DNA of 64,000 bases from Scilla litardierei (Eukaryota > Streptophyta > Magnoliopsida > Asparagales > Asparagaceae). The notes under the pieces were generated by a model. The model was given only the letters and a program-made list of their open reading frames with translations. It was not told where the DNA came from and searched no databases. Every line of letters begins with the position of its first letter. The first letter of the stretch is position 1. The DNA lies in the NCBI GenBank assembly GCA_030789695.1, contig CM061141.1, forward strand, positions 324,617,938 through 324,681,937, read 5' to 3'. Shown here piece by piece: positions 10,251 through 21,920 of this stretch. The position numbers were made by a program, and so were the translations under genes.

Positions 10251-11787
10251 AAAACCCCTTGAAAGACACAGCTGCCGGCCGAATTCATGTGGAAGCAGCC
10301 GCCCTTGGAAAGAAATTCCCCAGGCCAAAAATTTAAACTCTCAAGCTTTTCTCTTCATCTAATCCTAGGTCTGCCGAAATCTTAAAGGGGCTTCATCTTT
10401 CCTCCAGGCACATCAAACAGGTGAGTGGCTTATTTAATTAAAAACTTTTTAATCTTTGGTTTTACGTGTGCAGGTGCAGCAACAAAATTTTTAAAGAGCC
10501 GCAATGTTTGACTCAAAAGCTTGATTGTTGCCTCATGCCGCAATTGTTGACCTTGCTCTACAAGCCGCAATCTTGCTGACCGAAGGAGCTGCTGCCGCAT
10601 CGACCCAATTTGCAAACTGCCGCATGCACTTGCCGACCGAGGGAATCAGCCACCCATTCTCCTGTCGATCTCATTGCTCCCGCATCAAAGGAGACGCAGA
10701 CACCCTTTTTTAAATCAAGATTTTATTCATACTTCTGTGACCTTTTCTTTTGCAGGCTTGACTCACGAGGCAACAAAATTTGTGGGCTGTTGTTGTTTTT
10801 TTGTTTTTTTAATTATTCCTTAACAACCGCATTCTATTACCCCAAGCACAGTATCCTCTCAAAGATTTGTCTTGCTGCATCAAAAGAATAGTCCGCATGC
10901 TTTCAAATAAAAAGAAACGCACCTCTCTCTCTTTGAGGAAAATATCTCCAGGACGTATGAGGTCTTTTGCGTGACAATTTTTGTTGCAGGCCTTTTAATT
11001 GGAGACAAGAGCACAGGCAGTCGCAAACTCGAAGAGCACAGAATTTGAATCCTTAAGTCAAAGAAAAACACAGGGAGCACTTCTTATTCAATTAATATAT
11101 TTGTTAATGATTCATTGCTTTGATTATCCACTTGCTTCTAAGACTTGATTCTGTGCTCCTCTTTTTCCTTGCAGTTCTTATTAATTGGAGAGAATCAATC
11201 AAACGAGAAGAAGAGAACTCTTCATCAAAAATCATAAAGGGCAGTGCGTGACTTGCTTGCCTCGGACATTGGATAAAGCTGTGGTTGAGGCGAGACGACT
11301 ACTACTTGCCAGACGACATCTGGCCCATGCTGATTGACGAAGACAACACCGCTACACGATCTGAGCATTCTAAACTCTCTTGGTTATTATATTGTGTAGT
11401 ATTTGTGTTAGTTCTTCGTAGGGGAAACTTTTACCTTATGTGTTACTTTTTGGGGACCTGACGACTTGGGAGTCGTCACGGAGGGAGAGCATCTGACTAG
11501 ATTGATAGTGTAGAGCACGTGGTGTGCGTACGAGCTAGGTGAGAGTAGATTTGGGATCTTGACTCATTGTAGCTGTACAGGTTTACATATCTATCTAGTA
11601 TTTGCTTTCGGGGGCTGGAGTAGGTCGTGGGGACGACCGAACCAGGGTATATCTGTGCGTATTCTGTGATTGTTTTTTTATTGTCCTGTCTGTGCCTATA
11701 ACTGCGTGCGATTGTTCGTGGGTTGCACGAATATTTTTATTAGCATATTCACCCCCCTCTAGGCTACGATCTAGATCCAACACTTGC

Positions 11788-12060
11788 TTCTTATGACTCG
11801 GTCGAGTGGCTTTGTCACCCTCGGCCGAGTGGAAATAGTCCATTCGGCCGAGTGGCACAAGCTACTCGGCAATTTTCGCCCTAGGAGCATATCAGTTTCA
11901 CTCGGCCGAGTGAAGATATATACTCGACCGAGTGGCAATTTATTCTGAAATCGAAAAATGAACAGAGAGTTGGGTGCATCAGACTTCCCTCGTTGGTGTG
12001 CCACTCGGGCGGACTACGTTGGTGGCTCGGCCGAGTGGCTATGGTACTCGGCCGAGTGAG
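11788..12060. repeat. Internal palindrome array, distal part (M)
   Basis: About eight CTCGGCCGAGTG-type palindromes and variants (including CTCGACCGAGTGG and CTCGGGCGG) in 270 bp between integrase and the final ORF. Confidence 0.8.
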
Positions 12061-12328
12061 GCTCTGTTGTCTGCTGTGATGCTCCGTTTTGGCTCTAATC
12101 TCTGTTTTTCTTTCTCCAGTTGATTTCTTCCTTCTCCTAAGCCTCGAGCGCATTCCTGGAGCGCTCTTCTTCGCCTTAGTCATCCTCCATATGATAGATA
12201 TCCCGTTCTCCTCTCCTGTCAAAGAAAATAGGACCCGTTGTCAGAATTTTTTGGGCAAACGACTCAAAAACACTAACTAAATCTAAAACAAAAATAAAAA
12301 CCAAAGTAGAAAAAAAATGCGATAACCG
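12061..12328 (-). other. Spacer after the integrase tail (M)
   Basis: No supported gene. On the minus strand it carries a block (about 12140-12240) homologous to 29425-29520 in H and 47225-47320 in P2, ending before the palindromes. Confidence 0.6.
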
Positions 12329-12344
12329 TCGGGTTGCCTCCCGA
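12329..12344 (-). promoter_or_regulatory. Conserved hairpin after the integrase tail (M)
   Basis: Minus strand TCGGG-AGGCAA-CCCGA, a 5-bp stem and 6-nt loop, just after the stop of the integrase tail. The identical hairpin lies after the gag-PR-tail ORF in H and P2. Confidence 0.65.
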
Positions 12345-12390
12345 CAAGCGATCGTTTTAGGTCTTGAGCTCGACCCCTATTGATTTTCAA

Positions 12391-14027
12391 TTAGCGCTTG
12401 ATGTTGGGTGCATACGAGATGCACCCGTCGAACTTGCTTGGAAGACCACTCGGATTTGGATCATGGTGGGGTGTGGTCTTCCTCAGCGCCCCTTCGTCAT
12501 GGGCGATGTTGGGGGGTGGCTCCCCCAAGCTAGAGCTTGCTCCGGTCTTTCTCTTCGCCGGTGACACCGATTTTCGTATCGGTGGAGCTTTCTTTGGAGT
12601 CCTCAACTTCGAGAGCTTGCAGAGCTCCCGTATTCTTGCGACATCAGCGTCGCCATCATCAATTGCCATGGAGATATCGGGGGAGTGCTCCGTCTTCTCT
12701 TCTTCGGCCAAGTCTAGGCCTTCTTCGAAGCTATCTTCGTGGGGTGCACCGATGGAATGGGGTATCGCCTCTTCAATGACCTCATCAAGGAGGTATGAAA
12801 GGTCGTTCGGCCGTCCCTTGAGTAGATATATTCTATTTACCTCGCCCATGGGGACTCCTTCGGAATATTGCTTTAGACGTTGCCCATTCACCTTGAAAGT
12901 GGCTCCGTCTTTCCCTTCAAATTCAAATGCTCCTCCCGGTTGTATGCGCTTGATGGTGAAAGGTCCGGACCACCGTGACCTCAACTTCCCGGGGAATAGT
13001 CGGAGTCGAGAATTATATAGCAAGACCTTGTCTCCGACCTTGAAGTCTGTGACAGTTATGCGGGCGTCGTGGAGGATCTTGGTCCTCTCTTTGTAAATTC
13101 TTGAGCTCTCGTAGGCATCTCTTCTAATTTCGTCAAGCTCATTGATGTCCAAGAGTCGCCTCACCGTCGCACTCTTATAGTCATAATTGAGGGTCTTGAT
13201 GGCCCAATACGCACGGTGCTCCAACTCTACCGGTAGATGACAAGCCTTCCCATAGACGAGTCGGAATGGTGTGGTAACAATAGGAGTTCGAAAGGCCGTG
13301 CGATACGCCCATAGGGCGTCGTTTAGCTTCATGGACCAATCTTTTCTAGATCGATCTATGGTCTTTTCAAGAATTTGCTTGATTTCTCTATTTGAAACTT
13401 CCACTTGTCCGCTCGTTTGAGGGTGGTAGGCCATTCCAATCCTATGGTTTACCCCGTACTTCTTCAACATGGCTTCAAATTTGTTCTCTATAAAGTGACT
13501 TCCTCCGTCGCTTATCAAAGTACGGGGCACCCCAAAGCGCGGGAAAATATTATGCTTAAAAAACTTTGAGACAACCCTTGCGTCATTGGTGGGATGGCGA
13601 TGGCTTCTACCCATTTGGAGACGTAGTCCACGGCCAACAAGATATACTTGTTACCCTTGCTTGACGGAAATGGTCCCATGAAGTCCACTCCCCAACAATC
13701 AAAGAGCTCAATCTCAAGAATAGGCTTCATTGGCATCTCATTTCGTTTCGAAATATTCCCGGTTCGTTGGCATCTATCGCACGCCTTGACGAAGTCGTGC
13801 GTGTCTCTGAACATGGTTAGCCAAAAGAATCCACTCTGCAATATCATAGCGGTAGTCTTTGAAGCGGTGTGATGACCCCCGCATGGCATACCATGGCAAT
13901 GCAAGATGATGGAGGTGGCCTCCTCCTTAGCGATACATCTCCGGATAACCCCATCCTTGCATATTTTAAAGAGGTACGGGTCTTCCCAGAAATAGCTACG
14001 GACCTCATGCATAAACCTCCTCTTTTG
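12391..14027 (-). pseudogene. Integrase (M)
   Basis: Contains the HHCC zinc module ([15 protein letters not shown]), the DDE core with [22 protein letters not shown] and the region [16 protein letters not shown] / [17 protein letters not shown] carrying the catalytic glutamate, then the C-terminal chromatin/DNA-binding region ([27 protein letters not shown]) and a 120-residue tail ([26 protein letters not shown], ending [11 protein letters not shown]). A TAG at 14028-14030 (Lys in M') separates it from RNase H, and a one-base frameshift near 13590 follows WVEAIAIP. The tail, but not the core, is also present at the end of the gag-PR ORFs of H and P2. Confidence 0.88.
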
Positions 14028-14558
14028 CTACGTCGGCATCCCGCTAGGTTTAATCCCACAAGCCAAGTAATTGACATAGTCCGCATACCAAGGAACTTCC
14101 CCGGGCCTTATGGTGTATAGCCTCTCATCAACAAAGGAGTCATCGATGGGCAAACTTTCGTCCTCCTTGTCACGAATGAGTCTAGACAAATGGTCTGCCA
14201 CAACGTTGTCCGTGCCCTTCTTATCTCTGATTTCCAAATCGAACTCTTGCAATAGAAGTATCCACCTAATCAACCTAGGTTTTGCCTCTTTCTTGTTCAG
14301 GAGATACTTCAATGCCGCATGGTCGGTGTGGACAATTACCTTGGATCCAAGGAGATATGAGCGGAACTTTTCAATGGAGTACACGACTGCTAGAAGCTCT
14401 TTCTCCGTAGTTGTGTACTTTTTCTGTGCGTCATCCAACGTCTTGATTGCATAGAATATTGCATGGAGCTTCCTATCTTTCCTTTGCCCCAAAACCGCTC
14501 CAATTGCTTGGTCACTTGCATCACACATGAGTTCAAAGGGAAGGCTCCAATCCGGTGG
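14028..14558 (-). pseudogene. RNase H domain of pol (M)
   Basis: Same domain as 1025-1495, with [26 protein letters not shown] and [11 protein letters not shown]. It follows the TAG at 14559-14561 shared with M'. The Trp codon mutated in M' is intact here ([16 protein letters not shown]); the next stop is TAG at 14028-14030. Confidence 0.88.
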
Positions 14559-16252
14559 CTAGAAGATGGGCACAGAAATTAGTGCCTCCTTCAATGTATT
14601 GAAGGCTTGCAAGCATTCACCTGAAAAAACAAACGGAGCATCTTTAGCAAGCAAGGAAGTAAGAGGTCGGGCAATCAAGGCAAAATCCTTGATAAAGCGG
14701 CGGTAAAACGCCGCATGACCAAGAAATCCTCTAATGCCCTTGACATTAATAGGAGGAGGGAGTTTCTCGATTACCTCAATCTTTGCCTTATCTACCTCAA
14801 TTCCTCTCGAGGAGACAAGGTGCCCAAGAACTATACCTTCTGTGACCATGAAGTGACATTTCTCCCAATTTAGAGTTAGATTATTTTGTTGGCACCTTTT
14901 AAGGACTTTAGTAAGATTAGCCAAACAAGAATCAAACTCGCTTCCATAAACCGAAAAATCGTCCATAAAAACTTCCATAATATTTTCAAAGTAATCGGAA
15001 AATATGGATTTCATACATCTCTGAAAGGTGGCGGGAGCATTACAAAGACCAAAGGGCATCCTACGGTAGGCATAGGTACCATAGGGACAAGTAAAAGTGG
15101 TCTTTTGTTGGTCATCTTCGTGCAAAGGGATTTGGAAAAACCCCGAATACCCATCCAAATAACAAAAGTATTTATGTTTAGCTAGGCGTTCAAGCATTTG
15201 ATCAATGAAGGGCAATGGGTAATGGTCTTTTCGGGTGGCTTTATTTAATTTCCTATAATCAATGCACATTCGCCATCCCGTGACAGTGCGTGTAGAAATG
15301 GGCTCTCCTTTAACATTTTTTACAACAGTCATCCCCCTTTCTTGGGGACGACATGAACAGGGCTAACCCTCCTACTGTCAGAGATAGGATAAATAATACC
15401 GGCCTCAAGCAATTTTAGGATTTCCTTTTTCACTACCTCTTTCATATTCGGGTTCAACCGCCTTTGGGGCTCAATAGAAGAGGCTTCAGTGTTTTCCAAG
15501 TGGATCCTATGCGTGCATAGCCTAGGGCTTATTCCCTTAATATCAGAGATAGTGTAGCCAAGGACATCCTTGTGATCCCTAAGGACTTCTAATAATTTTT
15601 CAAGTTGGTCTTGGCCAAGGTGGGCATTTACAATCACCGGGAAGGTCAATTTACTACCCAAGAAAGCATACCTTAGATTCGGCGGTAATTGTTTAAGCTC
15701 TACCTCAAAGGGTGCCGTACCCTCTGCTTCGTCACCTTGTGTGAATTTGGCTTCTCCTTCGACATCTGAGTTTAGCTCACTCTCGAATGGAGGCTCAGAT
15801 TCGCTTCCTAGTGAGGACGGTGCATCGGAATAGACGCTCTCGGATTCTGCGCTTGCATCGATAGGACCACCACCTTGCTCCGGTTCATTCCTGAGATCAA
15901 GAAATACGTCAGCAGATTCATAAACGCAAGAGTGGGGGTCATAGAATGTATCTCCCTGAATATCGGTTTGTTCGAAGTGTTCCTCGGGAGTGTAGTACTC
16001 TTCGACACATGCTCTATCGCCTTCAAAATATAGCTTGTCATCCCTCACATCAACTCTGATATCGCCCTCAATAGTCCCATCCGGGGAGATTTGATCCATC
16101 ACGAAGCTAGTAAACAGTTGTTCGACGGGGTCCTCGATATTAATAGCAAAAGCTCCGGTAGCGTAGACCTCATCAATAAGTTCCTTGAGGAGCTCCACAA
16201 AAGATTCATCATCTCCCTGGCTAGACTCAGTCATTGGAATTGCATCCCCCAT
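14559..16252 (-). pseudogene. Reverse transcriptase, frameshifted (M)
   Basis: Homologous to 1496-3190 with all reverse transcriptase motifs, including FMDDFSVYG. One C is missing from the C run at about 15330, splitting it into an N-terminal part (15329-16252: acidic linker and the start of reverse transcriptase) and a C-terminal part (14559-15332). It ends at the same TAG before RNase H as M'. The start lies about 140 nt from the PBS with no gag or protease. Confidence 0.88.
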
Positions 16253-16394
16253 TTTACCTGTTAAGATTTCGTGGAAAATTTCGGGAGGGATTGCAAAATG
16301 GGGCTGTAAACAGAGTTAGAAGAATGAAGTAATAAAGAAAGAAATTGAAGAGAAATAACCGGGTGATCTAAATCAAACTCCGTCAAAATGCGGT

Positions 16395-16411
16395 CCCCGG
16401 CAACGGCGCCA
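16395..16411 (-). promoter_or_regulatory. Primer-binding site, tRNA-Asp type (M)
   Basis: Minus strand TGGCGCCGTTGCCGGGG, six bases inside the 5' LTR edge; identical to the M' site. Confidence 0.92.
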
Positions 16412-16788
16412 AAGACTTGATCGCACCCCGAATACACGTCCCGGAGCGGCGACGATCGTAGTCTTACCGCAAGCGCACGGTGTAGCGGAGAGCGGGTATC
16501 GAACACAGGGAGGCCTAATAACAGTGTCTTCTTCGAATCACCTGGCTATATGGGAAGTAGGGAAAATGTTCGCAAATGTGCGGTCACAGTCGTTCAAATG
16601 TATAGAAGGATTAACAAATTAATAAAGGCGCTTAGGGGATAGGGAATCCCCGCTACTTGCCGTATCTCGTCATTGTGACTCGTTGGTTTTACAATTGCTA
16701 GACTTGAAAATTGGGTGAACTAGTTGCAACAAAATGTGGAACCAAGCTCACGCTCTCGCGCTATTACCGGTCTATAGCAAACCTATGG

Positions 16789-17081
16789 TACGGTCTAATC
16801 TCTTGCAAACCCTAACCTAGGCAAACTAGCGTGAAGAACAACATCATCGTTCAATCGTATCTCGAGCCCACTCTCGTGCAAACTCGAGACATGACCTAGG
16901 TTGGGATAGTTCCTACCCGTCCAATCTCTTGCAAACGGGTATCGGTATAGAATTGCAATTGAAAAACCCTAGTTTCGGTCCAATCTCTTGCAAACCGATT
17001 CCGGAGAAATTCAATTGCAACCCAATTCGAATATCTAGGGCTTCCTATCGAATTGGGATCCAATCTCTTGCAAATCCCAAT
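16789..17081 (-). repeat. Stem-loop array in the 5' LTR of M
   Basis: Modules with conserved loop and complementary arms: CTCGAG/CTCGAG (16861-16888), TACCCG/CGGGTA (16914-16941), TCGGT/ACCGA (16975-16998) and ATTGGGAT/ATCCCAAT (17052-17081); the first module (TACGGT/ACCCTA) has one mismatch. Confidence 0.82.
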
Positions 17082-17465
17082 CGATATGAATCCCTAGCTA
17101 TTCGTATTATGGCAATCCCAAACTAACCCTAATCAATCCTAGCAATAGTTTCACCAATTCATCACAAATTCGAAATTGGGCTCGTAGGGTTCATCCCTAC
17201 GCCTAAGACGATGAACTACTCACAATTCATAATAGAATGCAATAGAAATTCACAATTAAAATCAATGGAATTCATAGCAATATTCAAAATATCAATAAAA
17301 ATTGGGTTTTTGAGGAAGAGAGACAAACCAATGAAGAACAAGCTAGCATCCAACAAAATCTCACTTTTCTCTCCTCCCTTAAAGCTTAATCTAATCCCTA
17401 AAAAGTTAATCTAAAAGCTGCAAAATTTCTGAAAAAGGCTCTCCAAACTAGGTTAAAAACTGGGG

Positions 17466-17472
17466 TTAAATA
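17466..17472 (-). promoter_or_regulatory. Putative LTR TATA box (5' LTR of M)
   Basis: Minus strand TATTTAA, same context as 4407-4413. Confidence 0.55.
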
Positions 17473-18244
17473 CCCCCCAAAATCGCCCAAAAACCCCTGA
17501 CGAAAATGCCCCTGCGCAGCCTCAAATCCACAGTTTTCGCTACAGGCAGCGCGGCTCACTCGGCCGAGTGACAAATGTCACTCGGTCGAGTGACGAACCC
17601 TGTACAAAAACAGAGAGTTAGGGGTCTCGGGGGGCGTCTCCTCGGAGGTCACTCGGGCAGACGGCCTTCTGTCACTCGGGCGGACGTCGATTGTCACTCG
17701 GGCGGACTGTCTTTCTCCACTCGACCGAGTCGGTCATCGGGACTGACAGACGAAAAGAACAGAGAGTTCGGTCTCTTTTATGGGCGTCGTCTTGGCTCCA
17801 CTCAGGCGATGGGTGACTCGGTGCTCGGCCGAGTGGTATGGCGATGCTCGACTGAGTGCACGCTGTATTTGGCTCTGTTACGTGTCCGATCTGGCCGGCC
17901 GAGCAGGCTTCCTATGGTCGGCCGAGTGACTCCTTCACTCGGCCGAGTGGCATGCTGAAAATGCCCAAACTTGATTTTCTTGCCTCCACGTCGCTCCTAC
18001 GACGTTCTTTCTTCTTCCACTCCTCTCCAATAGCAAAATACCCCTCAAGGGAGTCTTCGGTGACACTCCGGAGTGGGTGTATCTCAGAATCACTCCAAAT
18101 CGCTCCAAATCTCCTGAAATACGGCAAAAACAACAAATCGTGAAAAGCATCGCAATATTGCCGAATAAACGTGAAAAACACGATTTGAGCGATCTAAATG
18201 GCATGCAAACATGCAGAAAAAAGGTGCAAAATACGGAGTGATCA

Positions 18245-18461
18245 ATTTCCTATCCCTATACGCTTTATTATATTGATATTTCTTGCTATTGGAACGATTG
18301 TGACTATTACATCAAAACTATTCTTATTCTCTCGATAACTAGGTAATCAAAGTAAGATACTGTCATTTGTCCTCCCTGTGTTCGATACCTGCTCGTCACT
18401 ACACTGTGCACTTGCGGTAAGACTACAAGTTGTTTTTCGGGTGTATATCCGGACGCGATCA
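18245..18461 (+). repeat. 5' LTR of H, 3' fragment
   Basis: Matches 62842-63057 of the 3' LTR of H, sharing H-specific bases, and ends GACGCGATCA before the PBS. It directly abuts the end of M. Confidence 0.9.
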
Positions 18462-18467
18462 AGTTTT

Positions 18468-18484
18468 TCGCGCCGTTGCCGGGG
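18468..18484 (+). promoter_or_regulatory. Primer-binding site of H (one mismatch)
   Basis: TCGCGCCGTTGCCGGGG; the second base is C instead of G compared with the Asp-tRNA PBS of the other elements. The change may have arisen after insertion. Confidence 0.85.
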
Positions 18485-18586
18485 AGGCGACGATAATTTA
18501 TTTTCTTACTTAGTTATTTCTTTTTCTTTTTATTTTTTATTCCTCTATCGTGCTAACAATTCCATCGAAGCTCTATTTTTCTGTGC

Positions 18587-18803
18587 ATGTACACGAGATC
18601 GACGGAGCATCAAGAAGATCTATTATTTGATCCGGAGATCGAGCGTACCGCAAGGAGGCTTACTGCCGAGAGAAGACTTGCTATAGAGGACGATTGTATC
18701 AACTGACGGGAGACACCGGAGGAGTTAGCGGCACGCATGGCTAGGCTAATATCTATCAGAGATAGGCTTCGGCCTAAGACTACTTCTACTACTTTATCCA
18801 TTG
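18587..18803 (+). pseudogene. gag of H, N-terminal part
   Basis: Begins MYTRSTEHQEDLLFDPEIER, the N-terminal form usual in Athila-type gag, and continues into REtPEELAARMARL. A TGA at about 18704-18706 replaces an Arg codon. After STTLSI the frame is cut by element L and resumes at 26709. The start ATG is about 100 nt after the PBS leader and matches the P2 start at 38400. Confidence 0.85.
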
Positions 18804-21800
18804 TGTAACACCCCGCTCCCCGGGATACCCGGGAAGTACAAATCCGTCCCATGTACTCCCAGAGCAGCGAGTGTTACGAAGGGAGAAGGGAAGAAAAGGA
18901 CAAAAGAAACCGACAGGTCTACTGCGCACTGCTGGGATAGCACCTGTAATGTCCAAAATATAAACCAACAACACAGCGCAGAAAACACAGAGAGAACCAT
19001 AGAAACTACCCAATAACTCAGAGACAACAACTAAACCAAAGGGTAACCATAATCTTTATACATCACCAATCCATTATACATCCATTATAGGCAATACATC
19101 TCTCTACCCAAGGCAAAACCCCAAAAGTACAAGTCTCTCTCCTCTCTCCTCTCCACCCAAACCTACACTCAACTCCTCGACCATTACTCCCAAACTCCAC
19201 CCCAGCCACCAACTCCAATACCTGAAACCATAAATTGGAGCACGTCAAAGCGTGTCCAAGTAGGAAACCCAACTCGTGCCAAAACTAAGTATTAATTTGG
19301 GAGTGTTATTCATTAGTCACAGTGTAGTTTAAGACATGAAAGAAACAATAGGTACATATAAGGCATGAAAGAAACAACGTGTGCATATAAGACATAAAAG
19401 AAACAACAGGTACATCAGACATAGAACATGAGAATTAAATATTCCATTCTTAAAAGCACTTAAGTATGTAATTGAATTTATTTGGAAACCTGGGTAACGA
19501 GTAAACATACGGGCATGGACCTCACCCGGTAAGGTGGTTGGAATGCTACGACTTCCCGAGACAAGCTCTTACAAAAGAAGCCGTTCACCAACACAACCAA
19601 CTCAACCAAAACCGCACCAACTCCCCGCCTCTGTGGGCTCGTCAGGAGTGGCCTACAAACTCAGCAGTCCATCCCATATGCCTACCTGGTACTCAAGTTT
19701 TCCCCAACCCCATTTTAGGGTGCTCACCTGCCATATGGCAGAACGAGGCATCCCTATACTTTATTAGCATTTAAATCAAGAAGGCTAGCATACATTAATG
19801 TGACATAAAGGAAAAACATTGTTAGCATATGAGAATTGCATTTAAACTACACTAAGGCAGCATAAAAATGACATAATGGAAACGACAAGGCTAACGTATT
19901 AGAAGTGTATTTAAACAACAAGCTAACATATTCCAATTGCATTTAAACTGAGTATGCAATACTAAAGTGACATAAAAAGCTCCATGAATAAAAAGAACAA
20001 CCACATCTCCCTTCAATATCACAACCGGCCCTTGACCACATTGAAACAATCATTATCTCTCATTCACTTAGCCAATTCATATGGAACAACTTGCCTTAGC
20101 AAATCATTTCCACCAAAATGCAACCTTTTAAAAGGGGCCAATTAGGGTTCCTTTGTACATTGCCACAAACATACTCCATAACATGACTTCCATGACGTAA
20201 TTTAAACCATATACAATTTTCATAAGCCACCAAGCTAGTAAAACACAAACAAGTTCCACCACTTGAATTAAAATGCACCCACGAAGTGAACCCAAAATGC
20301 AAGTTGGATTAAAATGCAACAAGAATGCAACTTGAATTAAAGTGCAAGTTTAAGATATGAACTAAAAATGCATTTTGAATAAAATGCAAGCTTAAGAAAT
20401 GAACTAAAATGCAACTTGAATTAAAATGCAAGCTTTTAACAAATTTCATTAAGGAAATTGAATGAAGATGCAAGCCTTAGTAGTTACATGCAACTTGAGA
20501 GGAATTTCTTAAGGTCTACCATGAAAAATTCATCCATGTAAGGACTAATTATGGCACTAGCTTAATAATGCTAACTTTAGTTAAGATAACCATAAAAGAT
20601 CCCATCTTTGGCTCAAATATGGCATGTTACATAATAAAGATGTTAACTTTATAAGAGATAATGGTAATTCTAAGTTTAAAAATGTCACCTTTAATAATAA
20701 TACTTAAAAGTTTAACTTGAATATGCAAGCTTTGGCATAAACATGACATATTGTTTAAGAAAGATACTAACTTTTACTTGGATTTCAACTAAAAATTACA
20801 CCTTTCTTACTAATTCAACCACTACAACAAACCCTAATTAATATTTAGAGCACAAAGTTAGGAATCCTACCTTGCTAAATGGATGAAATCAAGCTTTCCT
20901 TCCTTTTCCTCCTCCTTTCTCTTCTTTCCCTTTTGATCCTTCCCTTTCTTTTCTTTCTTCTTCTTCTTCTTCTTTCTTTCTTTTTTTTCTTTTCTTTCCT
21001 TTTTTTCTTTCCTTTTTTGGTTCGGCCATATGAGGAAGGTGAGGGGGAGAGAGAGAGTATGACAAATTAAAACAAAAGAAAAGGAAAGAAGTAGAAGAGT
21101 GTAAAAAAATGAAAGAATAAATTAAAGAAAGAAAAGAATAATTTAAATAAAAGACCTCTCTTCTAGAAAATCACTTATTTACTAGTTTGCCATTCCTTAC
21201 ACTTTTCATCTTTCTTTGCACACACACCTATACCTAATTACAAGTATGTCATTACCTTATACTCCTTCTACTATACACACACACTCTCTCCACTAATTAC
21301 AAAAATACCACTAACTACAACTCTTTTCACACTAAGCCCCCTACACTAACTCGCTTCCTAATACATAGCCTTTTCTAATTACAACCATAAATTCCAACTT
21401 GCCATTACACATAAAATGTAAAAATACTAATAAATAATGATAGTGATAATCATAATCATAATCATAATACTACTATTACCATACTACAATACCATCAACA
21501 CACTACACTACATATCAAAGAAATCCAATAATACTAATAATAATATCTAACCCTACTACGACTACTAATAGCACATCTTTATTACAAACCACATCATCAC
21601 CGCTAATATACAATGCACCCATAGTAATACATCAATACACACACTACATGCCCCATATAAGCATACAAGGGTATACACACTACTACAAACATACGTCAAG
21701 CAATCATGTGCCCTCCATTAGCCATCCATATATCAATACCTTTATCATATCAAGACAACATATTAATATAATACAGGACATACCGATATGACAACCAATA

Positions 21801-21904
21801 GGCACTACCATTATTATGCATACTACACACGTATTCAAACACACATACACTATATATCGCACAAAAGATATGCCCTAACGTATATGGCACTCTGGGCCAT
21901 TACA
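18804..21904 (-). repeat. 3' LTR of L
   Basis: 3101 bp; plus-strand edges TGTAACACCCC and GGGCCATTACA. Contains a TTC/CTT-rich tract (about 20900-21020), a degenerate AAAATGCAA repeat (20262-20436) and A/T/C-rich low-complexity DNA. No gene seen. Confidence 0.92.
20262..20436. repeat. Degenerate tandem repeat in the L LTR
   Basis: About eight copies of a 20-26 bp unit near CTTGAATTAAAATGCAAG; present again at about 25064-25237 in the other LTR. Units often carry CTTG...CAAG ends. Confidence 0.65.
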
Positions 21905-21920
21905 TTCTACCCACCTAAAA
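21905..21920 (-). promoter_or_regulatory. Candidate polypurine tract of L
   Basis: The minus strand reads AGGTGGGTAGAA directly before the LTR start TGTAATGGCC; purine-rich but not perfect. Confidence 0.55.

Larger units (their letters stand above)
9802..11782 (+). mobile_element. Copia-type solo LTR inserted in M
   Basis: Starts TGTTGG and ends CCAACA, a typical copia LTR terminal pair, and is flanked by CTCGC (9797-9801) and CTTGC (11783-11787), a 5-bp target duplication with one transition. No PBS or coding region is inside, so it is a solo LTR of about 1.98 kb. Its end (CACCCCCCTCTAGGCTACG) resembles LTR ends of SIRE/Maximus-like copia elements. It contains direct repeats of AAGGCCTCTTCACAA (about 10106-10220) upstream of a TATA box. 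Confidence 0.82.
3356..18244 (-). mobile_element. Element M: Athila-like retrotransposon with pol but no gag
   Basis: On the minus strand: 5' LTR (16418-18244), PBS (16395-16411), reverse transcriptase, RNase H, integrase (16252-12391), palindrome-rich spacer with an inserted copia-type solo LTR, final ORF (9173-7124), long 3' untranslated region, PPT (5185-5199) and 3' LTR (3356-5184). The LTRs show about 25-30 differences by eye over 1.83 kb (roughly 98.5% identical), so insertion is fairly recent. Length without the solo LTR is about 12.9 kb. No gag or protease exists anywhere in it. The right end joins H LTR sequence at 18245; the left target duplication was lost with M'. Confidence 0.88.
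16418..18244 (-). repeat. 5' LTR of M
   Basis: 1827 bp, same edges as 3356-5184 and about 98.5% identical by eye. Palindrome array at about 17555-17950, TATA-like TATTTAA at 17466-17472, stem-loop array at 16789-17081. Confidence 0.92.

Noticed and set aside
12398..13096. 232-codon plus-strand ORF
   Set aside because: Antisense to the integrase tail, with no family motif; a shadow reading.
20879..21070. Leu/Phe-rich small ORF resembling a membrane peptide (also 25681, 50398, 59632)
   Set aside because: Product of CTT/TTC low-complexity DNA; not conserved in frame.
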